Assembly (NCBI RefSeq): GCF_003205835.1
Contig: NZ_CP029773.1
Coordinates: 4,434,501 to 4,498,500 of the forward strand
Direction: 5' to 3'
From: Stenotrophomonas maltophilia
GTDB lineage: Bacteria > Pseudomonadota > Gammaproteobacteria > Xanthomonadales > Xanthomonadaceae
Length of the DNA stretch: 64,000 bases
The notes under the pieces were generated by a model. The model saw only the letters and a program-made list of their open reading frames with translations. It searched no databases and was not told where the DNA came from. Below, piece by piece: positions 1-9,109 of this stretch. A program made the position numbers and the translations under genes. The stretch's first letter is position 1. Every line of letters starts with the position of its first letter.

Positions 1-2118
1 CCCACGCCGGTCTCGGCCTACCTGCATTCGGCCACCATGGTGAAGGCCGGCGTATTCCTGCTGGCGCGCCTGCACCCGGCGCTGGCCGGCAGCGACCTGT
101 TCTTCTACACGGTCAGTGGCATCGGCGCGCTGACCCTGCTGATCGGTGCCTGGAATGCGATCTTCCAGCACGACCTGAAAGGCCTGCTGGCGTACTCGAC
201 CATTTCCCACCTTGGCCTGATCACCCTGCTGTTCGGCCTGTCCACGCCGATGGCGGTGGTGGCCGGCGTGTTCCACATCCTCAACCACGCCACCTTCAAG
301 GCCTCGCTGTTCATGGCCGCCGGCATCATCGACCACGAAACCGGCACCCGTGACATGCGCAAGCTGGGCGGCCTGCGCAGGCTGATGCCGTTCACCAGCG
401 CGCTGGCGATCATCGCCTCGCTGGCGATGGCCGGCATCCCGCTGCTCAACGGCTTCCTGTCCAAGGAAATGCTGTTCGCCGAAGCGCTGACCGCCGGCGG
501 CGGCCCGGGCGCGATGCGCACGGCGGTGTCGATCGCGGCGCTGCTGGCCGGTGTGTTCGGCGTGGCCTACAGCCTGCGCTTCGTGCACGACACCTTCTTC
601 GGCCCCGGCCCGCACGACCTCGACCGCGTGCCGCATGAGCCGCCGCGCTGGATGAAGGTGCCGGTGGAACTGCTGGTGGTGATCTGCGTGGCGGTGGGCA
701 TCGCCCCGGCACTGACCGTGGCGCCGGTGCTGCATGCCGCCGCGGCCTCGATCCTCGGCAATGCCATGCCCGAGTACAGCCTGGCGGTATGGCACGGTTT
801 CAACCTGCCGCTGGCAATGAGTGCGATCGGCGTGGTCGGTGGCGTGGCGCTGTACTTCGGCCTGCGCAGGCTGATCAATCTGCATGGCGTGGAAACCCGC
901 ACCACCGGCCGCAACGTGTTCCATGCGCAGCTGGATGCGCTTTCCGCGCTGGCCATGCGCCTGACCAACGGCATCGCCAACGGCAGCCTGCAGCGCATGC
1001 TGCTGGGCCTGGTGCTGGTGGCGATCGTGGTCGCCGCCGCGCCATTCGTGGCCAATCCGGCCTCGCCGGACTGGACCGCGCCGCAGCCGATCCCGCTGCT
1101 GGGCTGGGCGCTGTGGCTGGTGATGATGGCCTGTGCGGTCGCCACCCTTCGCGTCTACAAGCAGCGCCTGCTGGCGGTGCTGCTGGTCGGCGGCGTCGGC
1201 CTGATGGTGGCGCTGACCTTCGTGTTCCTGTCCGCGCCCGACCTCGCCCTGACCCAGCTGCTGGTGGAGATGGTGACCCTGGTGCTGATGCTGCTGGGCA
1301 TGAACTACCTGCCCGCGCAGTCCGGGCCGGAGCGGCCACGCTGGCGCAAGCGCCGCGATGCGGTGATCGCGATCATCGCCGGTGCCGGCCTTGGCGCGCT
1401 GGCGTACTCCGCGATGACCCTGCCGCCGAACACCATGGCCGGCGAGCTGCTGGGCCGGGCACTGCCCGAGGCCTACGGCCAGAACGTGGTCAACGTGATC
1501 CTGGTCGACTTCCGCGGCTTCGATACCTTCGGCGAGATCACCGTGTTCGGCATCGCCGCGCTGGTGGTGCACGCGCTGCTGCGGCGCACCCGCATGGCGC
1601 CGGAGCAGATCATGCCCGGCCCGCCGATCAAGCTGCCGGTGCCGGCCGACCTGGCGCAGATCATGTTCCCGCTGACCCTGACCGTATCGATCTTCCTGTT
1701 CCTGCGCGGCCACAACGCGCCGGGCGGTGGCTTCATCGCCGGCCTGGTGCTGGCGGTGCCGCTGCTGATCCAGTACGTGATCCAGGGCACCGCGTCGGTG
1801 GAATCGCGCTTCGGCTTCGACTACATCCGCTGCATCGGCACGGGCCTGTTGATCGCCCTGCTCAGCGGCAGCGCGTCGATGCTGTTCGGCGTGCCGTTCC
1901 TGACCAGCGGCCACCTCGACCTGCACCTGCCGCTGATCGGTGACGTGCCACTGGCCAGCGCCATCGGCTTCGACATCGGCGTGTACCTGGTGGTGTTCGG
2001 TGGCGCCATGCTGATGCTGTCGATGATGGGCACGATCAAGCCGTCGCGTACCCGTACCGCCCGCAAGGGTGAGATCGACCTGCAACGCCGTTCGGCACGC
2101 ACCGGGGAGATGCACTGA
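1..2118 (+). CDS. mrpA: Na+/H+ antiporter subunit MrpA-MrpB fusion (PhaAB type), 5' end cut
   Basis: Large subunit of the Mrp/Mnh/Pha multi-subunit cation/proton antiporter of the inner membrane, related to NuoL of complex I. The frame is open from base 1 and the first residues (PVSAYLHSATMVKAG) are the conserved NuoL/MrpA core motif, so the true start lies before the window; 705 codons are visible. The C-terminal ~150 residues, with the GHNAPGGGFIAG motif, are the MnhB domain, so A and B are fused, as in rhizobial PhaAB. The TGA stop overlaps the next ATG by one base. Role: Na+ or K+ efflux, pH and salt tolerance. Confidence 0.95.
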   Translation, partial: PTPVSAYLHSATMVKAGVFLLARLHPALAGSDLFFYTVSGIGALTLLIGAWNAIFQHDLKGLLAYSTISHLGLITLLFGLSTPMAVVAGVFHILNHATFKASLFMAAGIIDHETGTRDMRKLGGLRRLMPFTSALAIIASLAMAGIPLLNGFLSKEMLFAEALTAGGGPGAMRTAVSIAALLAGVFGVAYSLRFVHDTFFGPGPHDLDRVPHEPPRWMKVPVELLVVICVAVGIAPALTVAPVLHAAAASILGNAMPEYSLAVWHGFNLPLAMSAIGVVGGVALYFGLRRLINLHGVETRTTGRNVFHAQLDALSALAMRLTNGIANGSLQRMLLGLVLVAIVVAAAPFVANPASPDWTAPQPIPLLGWALWLVMMACAVATLRVYKQRLLAVLLVGGVGLMVALTFVFLSAPDLALTQLLVEMVTLVLMLLGMNYLPAQSGPERPRWRKRRDAVIAIIAGAGLGALAYSAMTLPPNTMAGELLGRALPEAYGQNVVNVILVDFRGFDTFGEITVFGIAALVVHALLRRTRMAPEQIMPGPPIKLPVPADLAQIMFPLTLTVSIFLFLRGHNAPGGGFIAGLVLAVPLLIQYVIQGTASVESRFGFDYIRCIGTGLLIALLSGSASMLFGVPFLTSGHLDLHLPLIGDVPLASAIGFDIGVYLVVFGGAMLMLSMMGTIKPSRTRTARKGEIDLQRRSARTGEMH

Positions 2119-2510
2119 TGGAACTGGCCCTGGCTACCGCGATCGGCGTGCTGACCGCGATCGGCATCTACCTGCTGCTGCGTGCGCGCAGCTTCGACGT
2201 GATCCTCGGCATGACCTTCCTGTCCTATGCGACCAACCTGCTGATCTTCGCCGGTGGCCGCGTGGTGCTGGGCAAGGCGCCGGTGCTGCAGGAAGGCGTG
2301 GACAGCCACCTCGGCAACTACACCGACCCGCTGCCGCAGGCGCTGGTGCTGACCGCGATCGTGATCGCCTTCGCGATGACCGCGGTCAGCATCGTGCTGG
2401 CCATGCGCAGCCGCAGCGACAACCACAGCGACCACGTGGACGCCCACGAGCCGGATGACGACCTGCAGGATGAGCGCATGCCGCCGCGCCAGGGCGAGGA
2501 CCGCGCATGA
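2118..2510 (+). CDS. mrpC: Na+/H+ antiporter subunit MrpC (NuoK-like)
   Basis: 130-residue membrane subunit of the Mrp antiporter, homologous to NuoK. Three hydrophobic segments fill residues 1-105, and the tail is acidic and hydrophilic (SDNHSDHVDAHEPDDD), presumably cytoplasmic. Its ATG overlaps the MrpA stop (TGATG) and its own TGA overlaps the MrpD start (ATGA), so translation is probably coupled. Length is a little above the ~110-115 usual for MrpC because of the charged tail. Confidence 0.93.
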   Translation: MELALATAIGVLTAIGIYLLLRARSFDVILGMTFLSYATNLLIFAGGRVVLGKAPVLQEGVDSHLGNYTDPLPQALVLTAIVIAFAMTAVSIVLAMRSRSDNHSDHVDAHEPDDDLQDERMPPRQGEDRA

Positions 2511-4042
2511 ACCACCTGGTGATCCTGCCCATCCTGATTCCGCTGCTGGGTGCTGCACTGTCGCTGTTCGTCGAACACCGCCGCTATGGCCCCAAGGTGC
2601 AGCGCGCGGTGGCCTGGACTGCGCTGTCGGCGCTGGCGCTGGCGGTGGGCCTGCTGTTCGCATCGACCGTGGGCGGTGACATCAACGTCTACCTGCTGGG
2701 CGACTGGCCGTCGCGGCTGGGCATCGCGCTGGTGGCCGACCGGCTGTCGGCGTGGATGCTGCTGACCACCCTGCTGCTGGCCATTCCCTGCCTGCTGCAT
2801 GCCTGCTCGGGCTGGGACCGCCGCGCACCGCACTTCCATGCACTGTTCCAGTTCCAGCTGGTCGGCCTCAATGGCGCGTTCCTGACCGGCGACATCTTCA
2901 ACCTGTTCGTGTTCTTCGAGGTGATGCTGATCGCCTCCTACGGCCTGCTGCTCAGTGGCGGCCGCGGCCTGCGCATGCGCATCGGCCTGCACTACGTGGT
3001 GTTCAACGTCACCGCCTCGACGTTGTTCCTGATCGCACTGGGCCTGCTGTACGCCTCGCTGGGCTCGCTGAACATGGCCGAGCTGTCGCAGCGCATCGCC
3101 GAGGTGCCGCCGGCGCAGTTGACCCTGGTGAAAGCGACGATGGGCCTGTTGCTGCTGGTGTTCTGCGCCAAGGCCGCATTGATGCCGCTGTACCTGTGGC
3201 TGCCGGAAGCCTATTCGCGCGCACCGGCTGCAGTCGCCGCCCTGTTCGCGATCATGACCAAGGTCGGCCTGTACTCGGTGCTGCGCATCCAGATGCTGTG
3301 GTTCGGCGACGATGCCGGTGCGATGGCCGGCTACGGCCGCGACTGGCTGCTGTGGGCCGGCGTGGCAACGCTGGTGCTTGGCGGCCTCGGTGCGCTGGCC
3401 GCGACCCGCCTGCGCGTGCTGATCTCGTACCTGGTGATCGTCTCGGCAGCCACGCTGTTCATCGCCTTCTCGGTAGGCACGCCGCAGGTGCTGTCCGCCG
3501 GCCTGTACTACCTGCCGCACAGCAGCTTCGTCGCCGCCGCACTGTTCCTGATTGCCGACCTGATCCGCCGCCGTCGCGGTGGCGCCAGCGACCGCAAGGA
3601 AGTGGTCGCGCCGATGCCGGGCAAGGAAACCCCGGCGGTGCTGTTCCTGATCGGCGCGGTGTCGGTGGCCGGCCTGCCGCCGCTGTCCGGTTTCCTGGCC
3701 AAGGCCGCGCTGCTGGCCGGCATGCCGGCGCAGTACACCGGGCCGGTGTGGACCGCGGTGCTGGTCAGCAGCCTGCTGGTGATCATGGGCCTGACCCGCG
3801 GCGGCATCCGCCTGTTCTGGCGCGTGCCGCCGGTCGAGGCCGATGCACCGAAGCCGCGCAAGGCACGCCTGCGCCGGGTCGAGCTGTACGCGGCCTGCAT
3901 CCTGCTGGCCTACGGCATCGGCATGACCCTGGCCGCCGCGCCGCTGATGCGCTACACCGACGCCACCGCTGCACAGCTGCTGCACCCCAGCGAGTATGTG
4001 CAGCAGCTGCGTGCGACCCCGCCGGAGATCCGCCAGCCATGA
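2507..4042 (+). CDS. mrpD: Na+/H+ antiporter subunit MrpD (NuoM/N-like)
   Basis: 511-residue proton-translocating subunit of the Mrp complex, in the NuoL/M/N family. Conserved stretches include FNLFVFFEVMLIASY (around residue 130) and KAALMPLYLWLPEAY (around residue 225), which carry the membrane Glu and Lys used for proton transfer. The start overlaps the MrpC stop by four bases and the stop overlaps MrpE by four bases. The length is normal for the family (about 490-510). Confidence 0.95.
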   Translation: MNHLVILPILIPLLGAALSLFVEHRRYGPKVQRAVAWTALSALALAVGLLFASTVGGDINVYLLGDWPSRLGIALVADRLSAWMLLTTLLLAIPCLLHACSGWDRRAPHFHALFQFQLVGLNGAFLTGDIFNLFVFFEVMLIASYGLLLSGGRGLRMRIGLHYVVFNVTASTLFLIALGLLYASLGSLNMAELSQRIAEVPPAQLTLVKATMGLLLLVFCAKAALMPLYLWLPEAYSRAPAAVAALFAIMTKVGLYSVLRIQMLWFGDDAGAMAGYGRDWLLWAGVATLVLGGLGALAATRLRVLISYLVIVSAATLFIAFSVGTPQVLSAGLYYLPHSSFVAAALFLIADLIRRRRGGASDRKEVVAPMPGKETPAVLFLIGAVSVAGLPPLSGFLAKAALLAGMPAQYTGPVWTAVLVSSLLVIMGLTRGGIRLFWRVPPVEADAPKPRKARLRRVELYAACILLAYGIGMTLAAAPLMRYTDATAAQLLHPSEYVQQLRATPPEIRQP

Positions 4043-4545
4043 CCGCCCAGCGTTCCCTGTTCCGCCGCATCATTCCCTCGCCGATGCTCAGCATCATGGT
4101 GGTGGCGTTCTGGCTGCTGATGTCCGACAGCTTCACCCTCGGCCAGTTCGTGCTGGGGCTGGTGCTGGGCGTGGTGGTGCCGCTGTTCGCCGCGCGCCTG
4201 GACCGCGAGTTCGCCCGCATCGGCACCCTGCGCCCGCTGCCCAAGCTGCTGTGCGTGACCCTGTGGGACATCCTGATGTCCAACATCCGCGTGGCGATCC
4301 AGGTACTGGGCCCGGAGAAGAACATCCACCCGGGTTTCATCTGGCTGCCGCTGGACATCGCCAACATCCACGGCATCGCCGCGCTGACCAGCATGATCAC
4401 CCTGACCCCGGGCACGGTCTCGGCCGCGCTCAGCGACGACCGCAGGTTCCTGCTGGTGCACGTGCTGCATCTGGAGGACCCGCAGGACCTGATCGACACG
4501 ATCAAGCGACGTTACGAAGCCCCGTTGATGGAGATCTTCCCATGA
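4039..4545 (+). CDS. mrpE: Na+/H+ antiporter subunit MrpE
   Basis: 168-residue membrane subunit of the Mrp complex. Two hydrophobic segments lie near the N terminus (residues ~15-55) before a soluble domain with the family block LTSMITLTPGTVS near residue 120. The ATG at 4039 overlaps the MrpD TGA (ATGA), which fixes the start; a longer upstream reading would run through mrpD. MrpE has no complex I homologue and is thought to help assembly or stability. Confidence 0.93.
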   Translation: MTAQRSLFRRIIPSPMLSIMVVAFWLLMSDSFTLGQFVLGLVLGVVVPLFAARLDREFARIGTLRPLPKLLCVTLWDILMSNIRVAIQVLGPEKNIHPGFIWLPLDIANIHGIAALTSMITLTPGTVSAALSDDRRFLLVHVLHLEDPQDLIDTIKRRYEAPLMEIFP

Positions 4546-4826
4546 CTGGATTCCAGATCATCCAGACCACGCTGGTGGTGTGCATGCACGTGGTCGGCCT
4601 GGCCATGCTGCTGGCCACCTGGCGCCTGCTGCGCGGCCCGACCGTGCCCGACCGCATCCTCGCACTGGACACCCTGTCGGTGACCGCGATCGCCGAGCTG
4701 ATGCTGTTCGGCATGTACCTCAATTCCGCGATCTACTTCGAAGCCGCACTGGTCATCGCCATGCTCGGGTTCGGCAGCACCGTGGTGCTGAGCAAGTTCG
4801 TGCTGCGCCGGGACATCGTCGAATGA
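4542..4826 (+). CDS. mrpF: Na+/H+ antiporter subunit MrpF
   Basis: 94-residue subunit with three predicted membrane helices. The motif RGPTVPDRILALD after the first helix is typical of MrpF. It overlaps mrpE and mrpG by four bases each (ATGA). All six proteins encoded here are needed together for activity in studied Mrp systems. Confidence 0.92.
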   Translation: MTGFQIIQTTLVVCMHVVGLAMLLATWRLLRGPTVPDRILALDTLSVTAIAELMLFGMYLNSAIYFEAALVIAMLGFGSTVVLSKFVLRRDIVE

Positions 4827-5212
4827 TCACTGCGATCCAGATCGGCCTGTCGATCCTGCTGCTGTTCGGCTGCTTCTTCATCCTGGTCGGCGCACTGGGC
4901 CTGGTGAAGCTGTCCACCTTCTTCAAGCGGCTGCACGCACCGACCAAGGCCAGCACGCTGGGCGTGGGCTGCGTGCTGGTGTGTTCGGTGTGCTACCACA
5001 TCTTCCTCGGCCAGGACCCGCAGCCGCGCGAGCTGCTGATCACCGTGTTCCTGTTCATCACTGCACCGATCAGCGCACACATGATGGCCAAGGCCGCGCT
5101 GTCGCTGCTGATGGAAACCCGCCCCAGCCTGCCCGGCAACGAGCCGGCTGCTGAAGAGCAGCTGCCGCCGCCGGAACCGGTGCGGGAAGAAGAAACCACG
5201 CAGAACCGGTGA
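4823..5212 (+). CDS. mrpG: Na+/H+ antiporter subunit MrpG, last gene of the operon
   Basis: 129-residue subunit with three hydrophobic helices followed by a Pro/Glu-rich hydrophilic tail (residues ~100-129). The motif KLSTFFKRLHAPTKA is diagnostic for MnhG/PhaG. It starts inside the mrpF stop (ATGA). No T-rich terminator follows; instead a SMAG-type palindrome begins six bases after the stop. Confidence 0.92.
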   Translation: MITAIQIGLSILLLFGCFFILVGALGLVKLSTFFKRLHAPTKASTLGVGCVLVCSVCYHIFLGQDPQPRELLITVFLFITAPISAHMMAKAALSLLMETRPSLPGNEPAAEEQLPPPEPVREEETTQNR

Positions 5213-5217
5213 ATCCG

Positions 5218-5353
5218 GTAGAGGCCGACCTTGGTCGGCGCCTTGTTTCCCCGAGTGCTATCCAAGGTTGGCAGCTACCGGGTAATCGGTGGTGGATGCC
5301 GACCTTGGTCGGCACGGAACCAACCGCATCCACGCGTGGCGTGGATCTACAAC
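5218..5353. repeat. Cluster of three SMAG/REP palindromes
   Basis: Between the convergent mrpG and exchanger genes lie a GTAG-headed palindrome with stem GCCGACC/GGTCGGC (5218-5241), a second GCCGACC/GGTCGGC palindrome (5297-5315), and an inverted one with stem ATCCACGC/GCGTGGAT ending in CTAC (about 5330-5350). The last one supplies the TAG stop codon of the minus-strand exchanger gene. Confidence 0.75.
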
Positions 5354-6312
5354 GCCGGGGCACCCACCAATAGCAGTTCCAGCACGAACCAGCCCGTGAA
5401 CGCGACCAGCAGGATCCCGCCTTCGCCGCGGCTGATCTTCAGGTCGCCGCGCAGCATGGGGTACAGCACCAGTGCGAAGGCCAGCAGCGCCGGCAGTTCC
5501 AGGCGTACGAACGAGGCCGGCAGCGCCAGCGGCTGCAGCATCGCCATCGCGCCGATCACCAGCAGCAGGTTGACCACGCTGGAGCCCAGCACGTGCCCCA
5601 GCACCATGTCGCCGTGACCGCGACGCGCGGCGGCGATGGCGGTGGCCACCTCCGGCAGTGCGGTGCCGATTGCAACCGGCAGCAGGCCGACCAGCAGTGG
5701 CGTCCAGCCCAGCGCCGCACCGAAGTCCGCTGCGGCACCCACCACCAGGCGCGCGCCCCAGTACAGGGTCAACGCCGCGATCAGCACGCGCAGCACGTTC
5801 AATGGCAGGCTGGTGCGGCTCAAGGCGGACTCGGCGATGGTCGCCTGCACGTCCGCGCTCTCGCTGCGGCCACGGCGCAGCAGCAGCACCTGCACGACGA
5901 TGAAGCCGGCCACCAGCACGCCACCCTCCCAGCGCACCAGGCGCCCATCCAGCCCGAACAGGATAAGCAGCACGCCCGCTGCCAGCAGCGACCACCACAG
6001 CACCGCCTGCAGGCGCGCGCGCAGCAGCAGCGGGGCGGCGATCGCCGCCATGGCCAGGGTCAGGCCCACGTTCACGATGCTGCTGCCTACTGCATTGCCC
6101 AGCGCCAGCTCGGGTTGGCCGACCGCCAGCGCGCGCGCGTTGACCGCCAGTTCCGGCAACGAGGTGGTCACCCCGAGCAACAGCAGGCCCGCAGTGAACG
6201 GGCTGGCCCCGAAGCGCTGGGCCAGGCCGGACACGGCCTTGACGATGGAGTCCCCGCCCAGCGCCAGCAACAGCAGGCCGAGCAGGAACCAGGCAATGGC
6301 AATAGCGATCAT
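5347..6312 (-). CDS. Calcium/sodium antiporter, CaCA family (YrbG-like)
   Basis: 321-residue inner-membrane cation exchanger made of two homologous halves. The two alpha repeats are visible as ALGNAVGSSIVNVG (residues ~70-83) and VLGHVLGSSVVNLL (about residue 225-240), each with the G-S-S/N signature of the Na_Ca_ex family. Ten to eleven hydrophobic segments cover the protein. The ATG at 6312 is followed at once by the first helix, normal for this family. The TAG stop is part of the GTAG head of a REP palindrome. The transported ion (Ca2+ against Na+ or H+) is inferred from family only. Confidence 0.88.
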   Translation of the reverse strand: MIAIAIAWFLLGLLLLALGGDSIVKAVSGLAQRFGASPFTAGLLLLGVTTSLPELAVNARALAVGQPELALGNAVGSSIVNVGLTLAMAAIAAPLLLRARLQAVLWWSLLAAGVLLILFGLDGRLVRWEGGVLVAGFIVVQVLLLRRGRSESADVQATIAESALSRTSLPLNVLRVLIAALTLYWGARLVVGAAADFGAALGWTPLLVGLLPVAIGTALPEVATAIAAARRGHGDMVLGHVLGSSVVNLLLVIGAMAMLQPLALPASFVRLELPALLAFALVLYPMLRGDLKISRGEGGILLVAFTGWFVLELLLVGAPAL

Positions 6313-6385
6313 CGAGCACTCCCCCAGCGGTCGTGGCGCGATTCTACGCTGGCCCCGCGCGCATGGCTGGGCCGTGGATCAAGGA

Positions 6386-7009
6386 TCAGCCACAGCCTTC
6401 CACATAATCGACCTGCGGGGTCTGCCCGACCCGCCATGCACTCACCCGGCCATCAGCGCCAAGCGCAAAGTCGATCACCGCAGCGCCGTCCTGCGCCGGG
6501 CGCACGCGCAGGTGCTGGGCCTTCTCGTCGTATTTGTCAGGGCCGACGTCGGCGCGCTCGGGGTACAGCACCTGCAGCTCGCCCAAGGTCATGCCGACCT
6601 TGCCCCCGCCCGGTGCGGCGATGGCCGCGCTGCGCACGTCATAGCGCACCAGCTTGCGGCCTTCGATCATCAGGCGCGGGTCTTCGGCGTCCTGCGGATG
6701 CAGGAAATAGCAGCCGTCGTTGCTGTCGTCGGCCGGCAGCGGCGTGCCGCTGGCGTCGGCACCCAGCCCCTGCAGTGGCGCGCCGAAGCCGCTGCGGACC
6801 TCGGCGATGCCGGTGCCCAGCGTCGCGCCGGCGAAGCCATCCAGGCGTGCCGGGCCCGGTTCCGCGGCTGCAATGGGTGTGGCTGCCGGGCTGGCGGAGG
6901 CGCCTGCGCTGGATGGCGTGGTAGCGTCGGCCGCGGCGGGTGCCTCGGCATTGCGGTTGCAGGCGGCGAGCGACAGCAGCAACAGACCAGCAATCGGGAG
7001 GTGCTTCAT
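6386..7009 (-). CDS. Conserved hypothetical lipoprotein
   Basis: 207-residue protein with a lipoprotein signal: MKHLPIAGLLLLSLAAC, lipobox ending at Cys17. An Ala/Pro-rich linker (residues ~20-60) precedes a folded domain with C-terminal Cys (EGCG) and another Cys (NDGCYF) that could form a disulfide. The ATG at 7009 was chosen over an in-frame GTG/ATG 23 codons upstream because only it places the signal peptide at the N terminus. Function unknown; probably anchored in the periplasm. Confidence 0.7.
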   Translation of the reverse strand: MKHLPIAGLLLLSLAACNRNAEAPAAADATTPSSAGASASPAATPIAAAEPGPARLDGFAGATLGTGIAEVRSGFGAPLQGLGADASGTPLPADDSNDGCYFLHPQDAEDPRLMIEGRKLVRYDVRSAAIAAPGGGKVGMTLGELQVLYPERADVGPDKYDEKAQHLRVRPAQDGAAVIDFALGADGRVSAWRVGQTPQVDYVEGCG

Positions 7010-7134
7010 CGGTGCGGTTCCCTGGCACGAAGGTGGCTGCACGCTAGCGCAAGGTGCGTGCAGGCGTTGCATTGTCATCGCGGTTTCATCGCCTTCGTTC
7101 AGGCTCGGCGTGCACCGACTTGGCTGTCCCTCCC

Positions 7135-7680
7135 ATGCAACCGCGCAAGACCGATCTCGCCCGAACCGCGCTGCAGGCTCACCGCGCGCCGCTGGACATG
7201 CGCCAGCGCCGGCTGCTGATCCTGTGCGACGGCCAGCGCAGCATCGCCGAACTGACCGGCCTGCTCGGTGCGGAGGCGCCGGCGATGGTCATCCAGCTGG
7301 TGCAGGCGGGCTACCTGAGCACAGGGCAGGCCACTGCGACGCCCACGCCCTCCCCCAGCGCTGTCATCGCTCCCGAACCGGTTGCTGCAGCACCGGCTCC
7401 GGCTGCAGCGACTGCCACACCGGTCGAACGCCGCCGCTCGCTGGTGGCCGCGCGCATCTACGTGCTGGGCATCCTGGAAATGCAGCGCCACCCGCAGGCG
7501 GCGGCGCTGTTCCGCGACCTGCAGCAGGCGCGAGCGGAAGACGAGGTGCTGCAGCGGCTGCAGTCGGCGATGCAGATGCTGCCCGCGCTGACCTCGGACG
7601 GCTACTGCCAGCGCGTGCGGCAGCGCCTGCTGGAGGCGCTGCCACTGGAGCATTGCGACGCGTTCGCCGAGGCCGCTTGA
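7135..7680 (+). CDS. Conserved hypothetical protein with winged-helix-like N terminus
   Basis: 181 residues. Residues ~8-62 (RRLLILCDGQRSIAELTGLL) look like a small helical domain of the kind found in regulators and effectors that begin with a helix-turn-helix-like fold. A Pro/Ala-rich linker (65-95) joins it to a helical C-terminal half. No signal peptide or membrane helix. The start at 7135 removes an unlikely Arg-rich upstream extension. The reading ends exactly where a 26-bp palindrome arm begins. Confidence 0.55.
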   Translation: MQPRKTDLARTALQAHRAPLDMRQRRLLILCDGQRSIAELTGLLGAEAPAMVIQLVQAGYLSTGQATATPTPSPSAVIAPEPVAAAPAPAAATATPVERRRSLVAARIYVLGILEMQRHPQAAALFRDLQQARAEDEVLQRLQSAMQMLPALTSDGYCQRVRQRLLEALPLEHCDAFAEAA

Positions 7681-7683
7681 AGA

Positions 7684-7759
7684 AAAAGGGGACGGAGGGG
7701 ATTAAGTCGTTTCAAGCACACGTGCGCTGTTTGCGACTTAATCCCCTCCGTCCCCTTTT
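7684..7759. repeat. Large perfect palindrome between convergent genes, likely bidirectional terminator-like hairpin
   Basis: A perfect 26-bp inverted repeat: arm 7684-7709 (AAAAGGGGACGGAGGGGATT then AAGTCG) and its complement 7734-7759, separated by 24 bases containing a small inner palindrome GCACACGTGC. It starts three bases after the stop at 7680 and ends five bases before the hmgA stop. The same left arm recurs at 10881-10915, so this is a dispersed repeat. Confidence 0.8.
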
Positions 7760-7764
7760 CCGGG

Positions 7765-9063
7765 TCAGCGGAAGTTGTTGCGCAGGCCGTTCCAGCACTG
7801 CTGGTAATCGCCCTGGCGATGGCCGGCGGCCAGCGCCTGCGCGGTCGGGCGGATCACCGCGCGTGTCTCGAACATGAAGGCCATCGTGTCCTTGATCACG
7901 TCCGCCTTGGACAGGTCCGCATTGGAGGCTTTGTCGAAGGTCGGCGCATCCGGACCGTGGCCGCTCATGCAGTTGTGCAGCGACGCGCCGCCCGGCACGA
8001 AGCCTTCGGCCTTGGCGTCGTAGGCACCATGCACCAGGCCCATGAACTCGCTGGCGATGTTGCGGTGGAACCACGGCGGGCGGAACGTGTTCTGCGCCAC
8101 CAGCCAGCGCGGCGGGAAGATCGCGAAATCCATGTTGCTGGTGCCCGGCGTGTCGCTGGGCGAATGCAGCACCAGGAAGATCGACGGATCCGGGTGGTCG
8201 TAGCTGATCGAACCGATGGTGTTGAAGCGGCGCAGGTCGTAGCGGTACGGCGCGTAATTGCCATGCCAGGCCACCACGTCCAGCGGCGAATGGTCGATCG
8301 GCGCACGCCACAGGCGGCCCTCGAACTTGGCGATCAGCTCGAAATCACCATCGACATCCTCGAACGCCGCGTGCGGGGTCTCGAAGTCGCGCGGGTTGGC
8401 CAGGCCGTTGGAACCGATCGGACCGAGGTCCGGCAGTTTCAGCAGCGCACCGTAGTTTTCGCAGATGTAGCCGCGGCTCGGGCCATCGGGCAGTTCGACG
8501 CGGAAGCGCACGCCGCGCGGGATCACCGCGATCTGCTGCGGCTCGATCTCGATCACGCCCAGCTCGGTCAGCAGGCGCAGGCCGCCCAGCTGCGGCACGA
8601 TCAGCAGCTCGCCATCGGCATCGTAGAAGTAGCGGCCGACCATGTCGCGGTTGGCGGCGTAGAGGTGGATGCCCACGCCGGCATGCGCATCGGGCGAGCC
8701 GTTGCCGCCCATCGTGTACAGGCCCTCGACGAAGTCGGTCGGCAGTTCCGGCAGCGGCAGCGGGCTCCAGCGCAGCTGGTTCGGCGAAGCCGGTTGAGCG
8801 CCGAAATCGCACTGCAGCTGCGACTGCGCGAACGGCGTGAATTCGCCATGGGTCACCGCCGGGCGGATCCGGTACAGCCAGCTGCGGCGGTTGCTGCCGC
8901 GCGGCGCGGTGAAGGCGGTGCCGGTCAGCTGTTCGGCGTACAGGCCGTGGGCCACCTTCTGCGGCGAGTTCTGCCCGACCGGCAGCGCGCCGGCGACGGC
9001 CTCGGTGGCGAATTCGTTGCCGAAACCGGACTGGTAGCCGCGGGCGGTGATGGCGGTGGACAT
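7765..9063 (-). CDS. hmgA: Homogentisate 1,2-dioxygenase
   Basis: 432-residue non-haem iron dioxygenase that opens the ring of homogentisate to maleylacetoacetate in tyrosine/phenylalanine breakdown. Family blocks are clear: GYQSGFGNEFATEA at the N terminus, and the C-terminal metal/substrate region PPWFHRNIASEFMG and LHNCMSGHGPD with the conserved His residues. The ATG at 9063 has a GGAG ribosome site seven bases upstream; the long upstream open frame is spurious. It lies downstream of hppD on the same strand, so the two steps follow the pathway order. Confidence 0.97.
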   Translation of the reverse strand: MSTAITARGYQSGFGNEFATEAVAGALPVGQNSPQKVAHGLYAEQLTGTAFTAPRGSNRRSWLYRIRPAVTHGEFTPFAQSQLQCDFGAQPASPNQLRWSPLPLPELPTDFVEGLYTMGGNGSPDAHAGVGIHLYAANRDMVGRYFYDADGELLIVPQLGGLRLLTELGVIEIEPQQIAVIPRGVRFRVELPDGPSRGYICENYGALLKLPDLGPIGSNGLANPRDFETPHAAFEDVDGDFELIAKFEGRLWRAPIDHSPLDVVAWHGNYAPYRYDLRRFNTIGSISYDHPDPSIFLVLHSPSDTPGTSNMDFAIFPPRWLVAQNTFRPPWFHRNIASEFMGLVHGAYDAKAEGFVPGGASLHNCMSGHGPDAPTFDKASNADLSKADVIKDTMAFMFETRAVIRPTAQALAAGHRQGDYQQCWNGLRNNFR

Positions 9064-9079
9064 GGAAACTCCAGAGATT

Positions 9080-9101
9080 GCCGGCCAGCGGCCGGCACTA
9101 C
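9080..9101 (-). repeat. SMAG/REP palindrome between hppD and hmgA
   Basis: Read on the minus strand this is GTAGTGCCGGCCGCTGGCCGGC, the archetypal SMAG form with the GTAG head, stem GCCGGCC/GGCCGGC. It lies just upstream of the hmgA ribosome site. Confidence 0.85.
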
Positions 9102-9109
9102 CATTCGGA

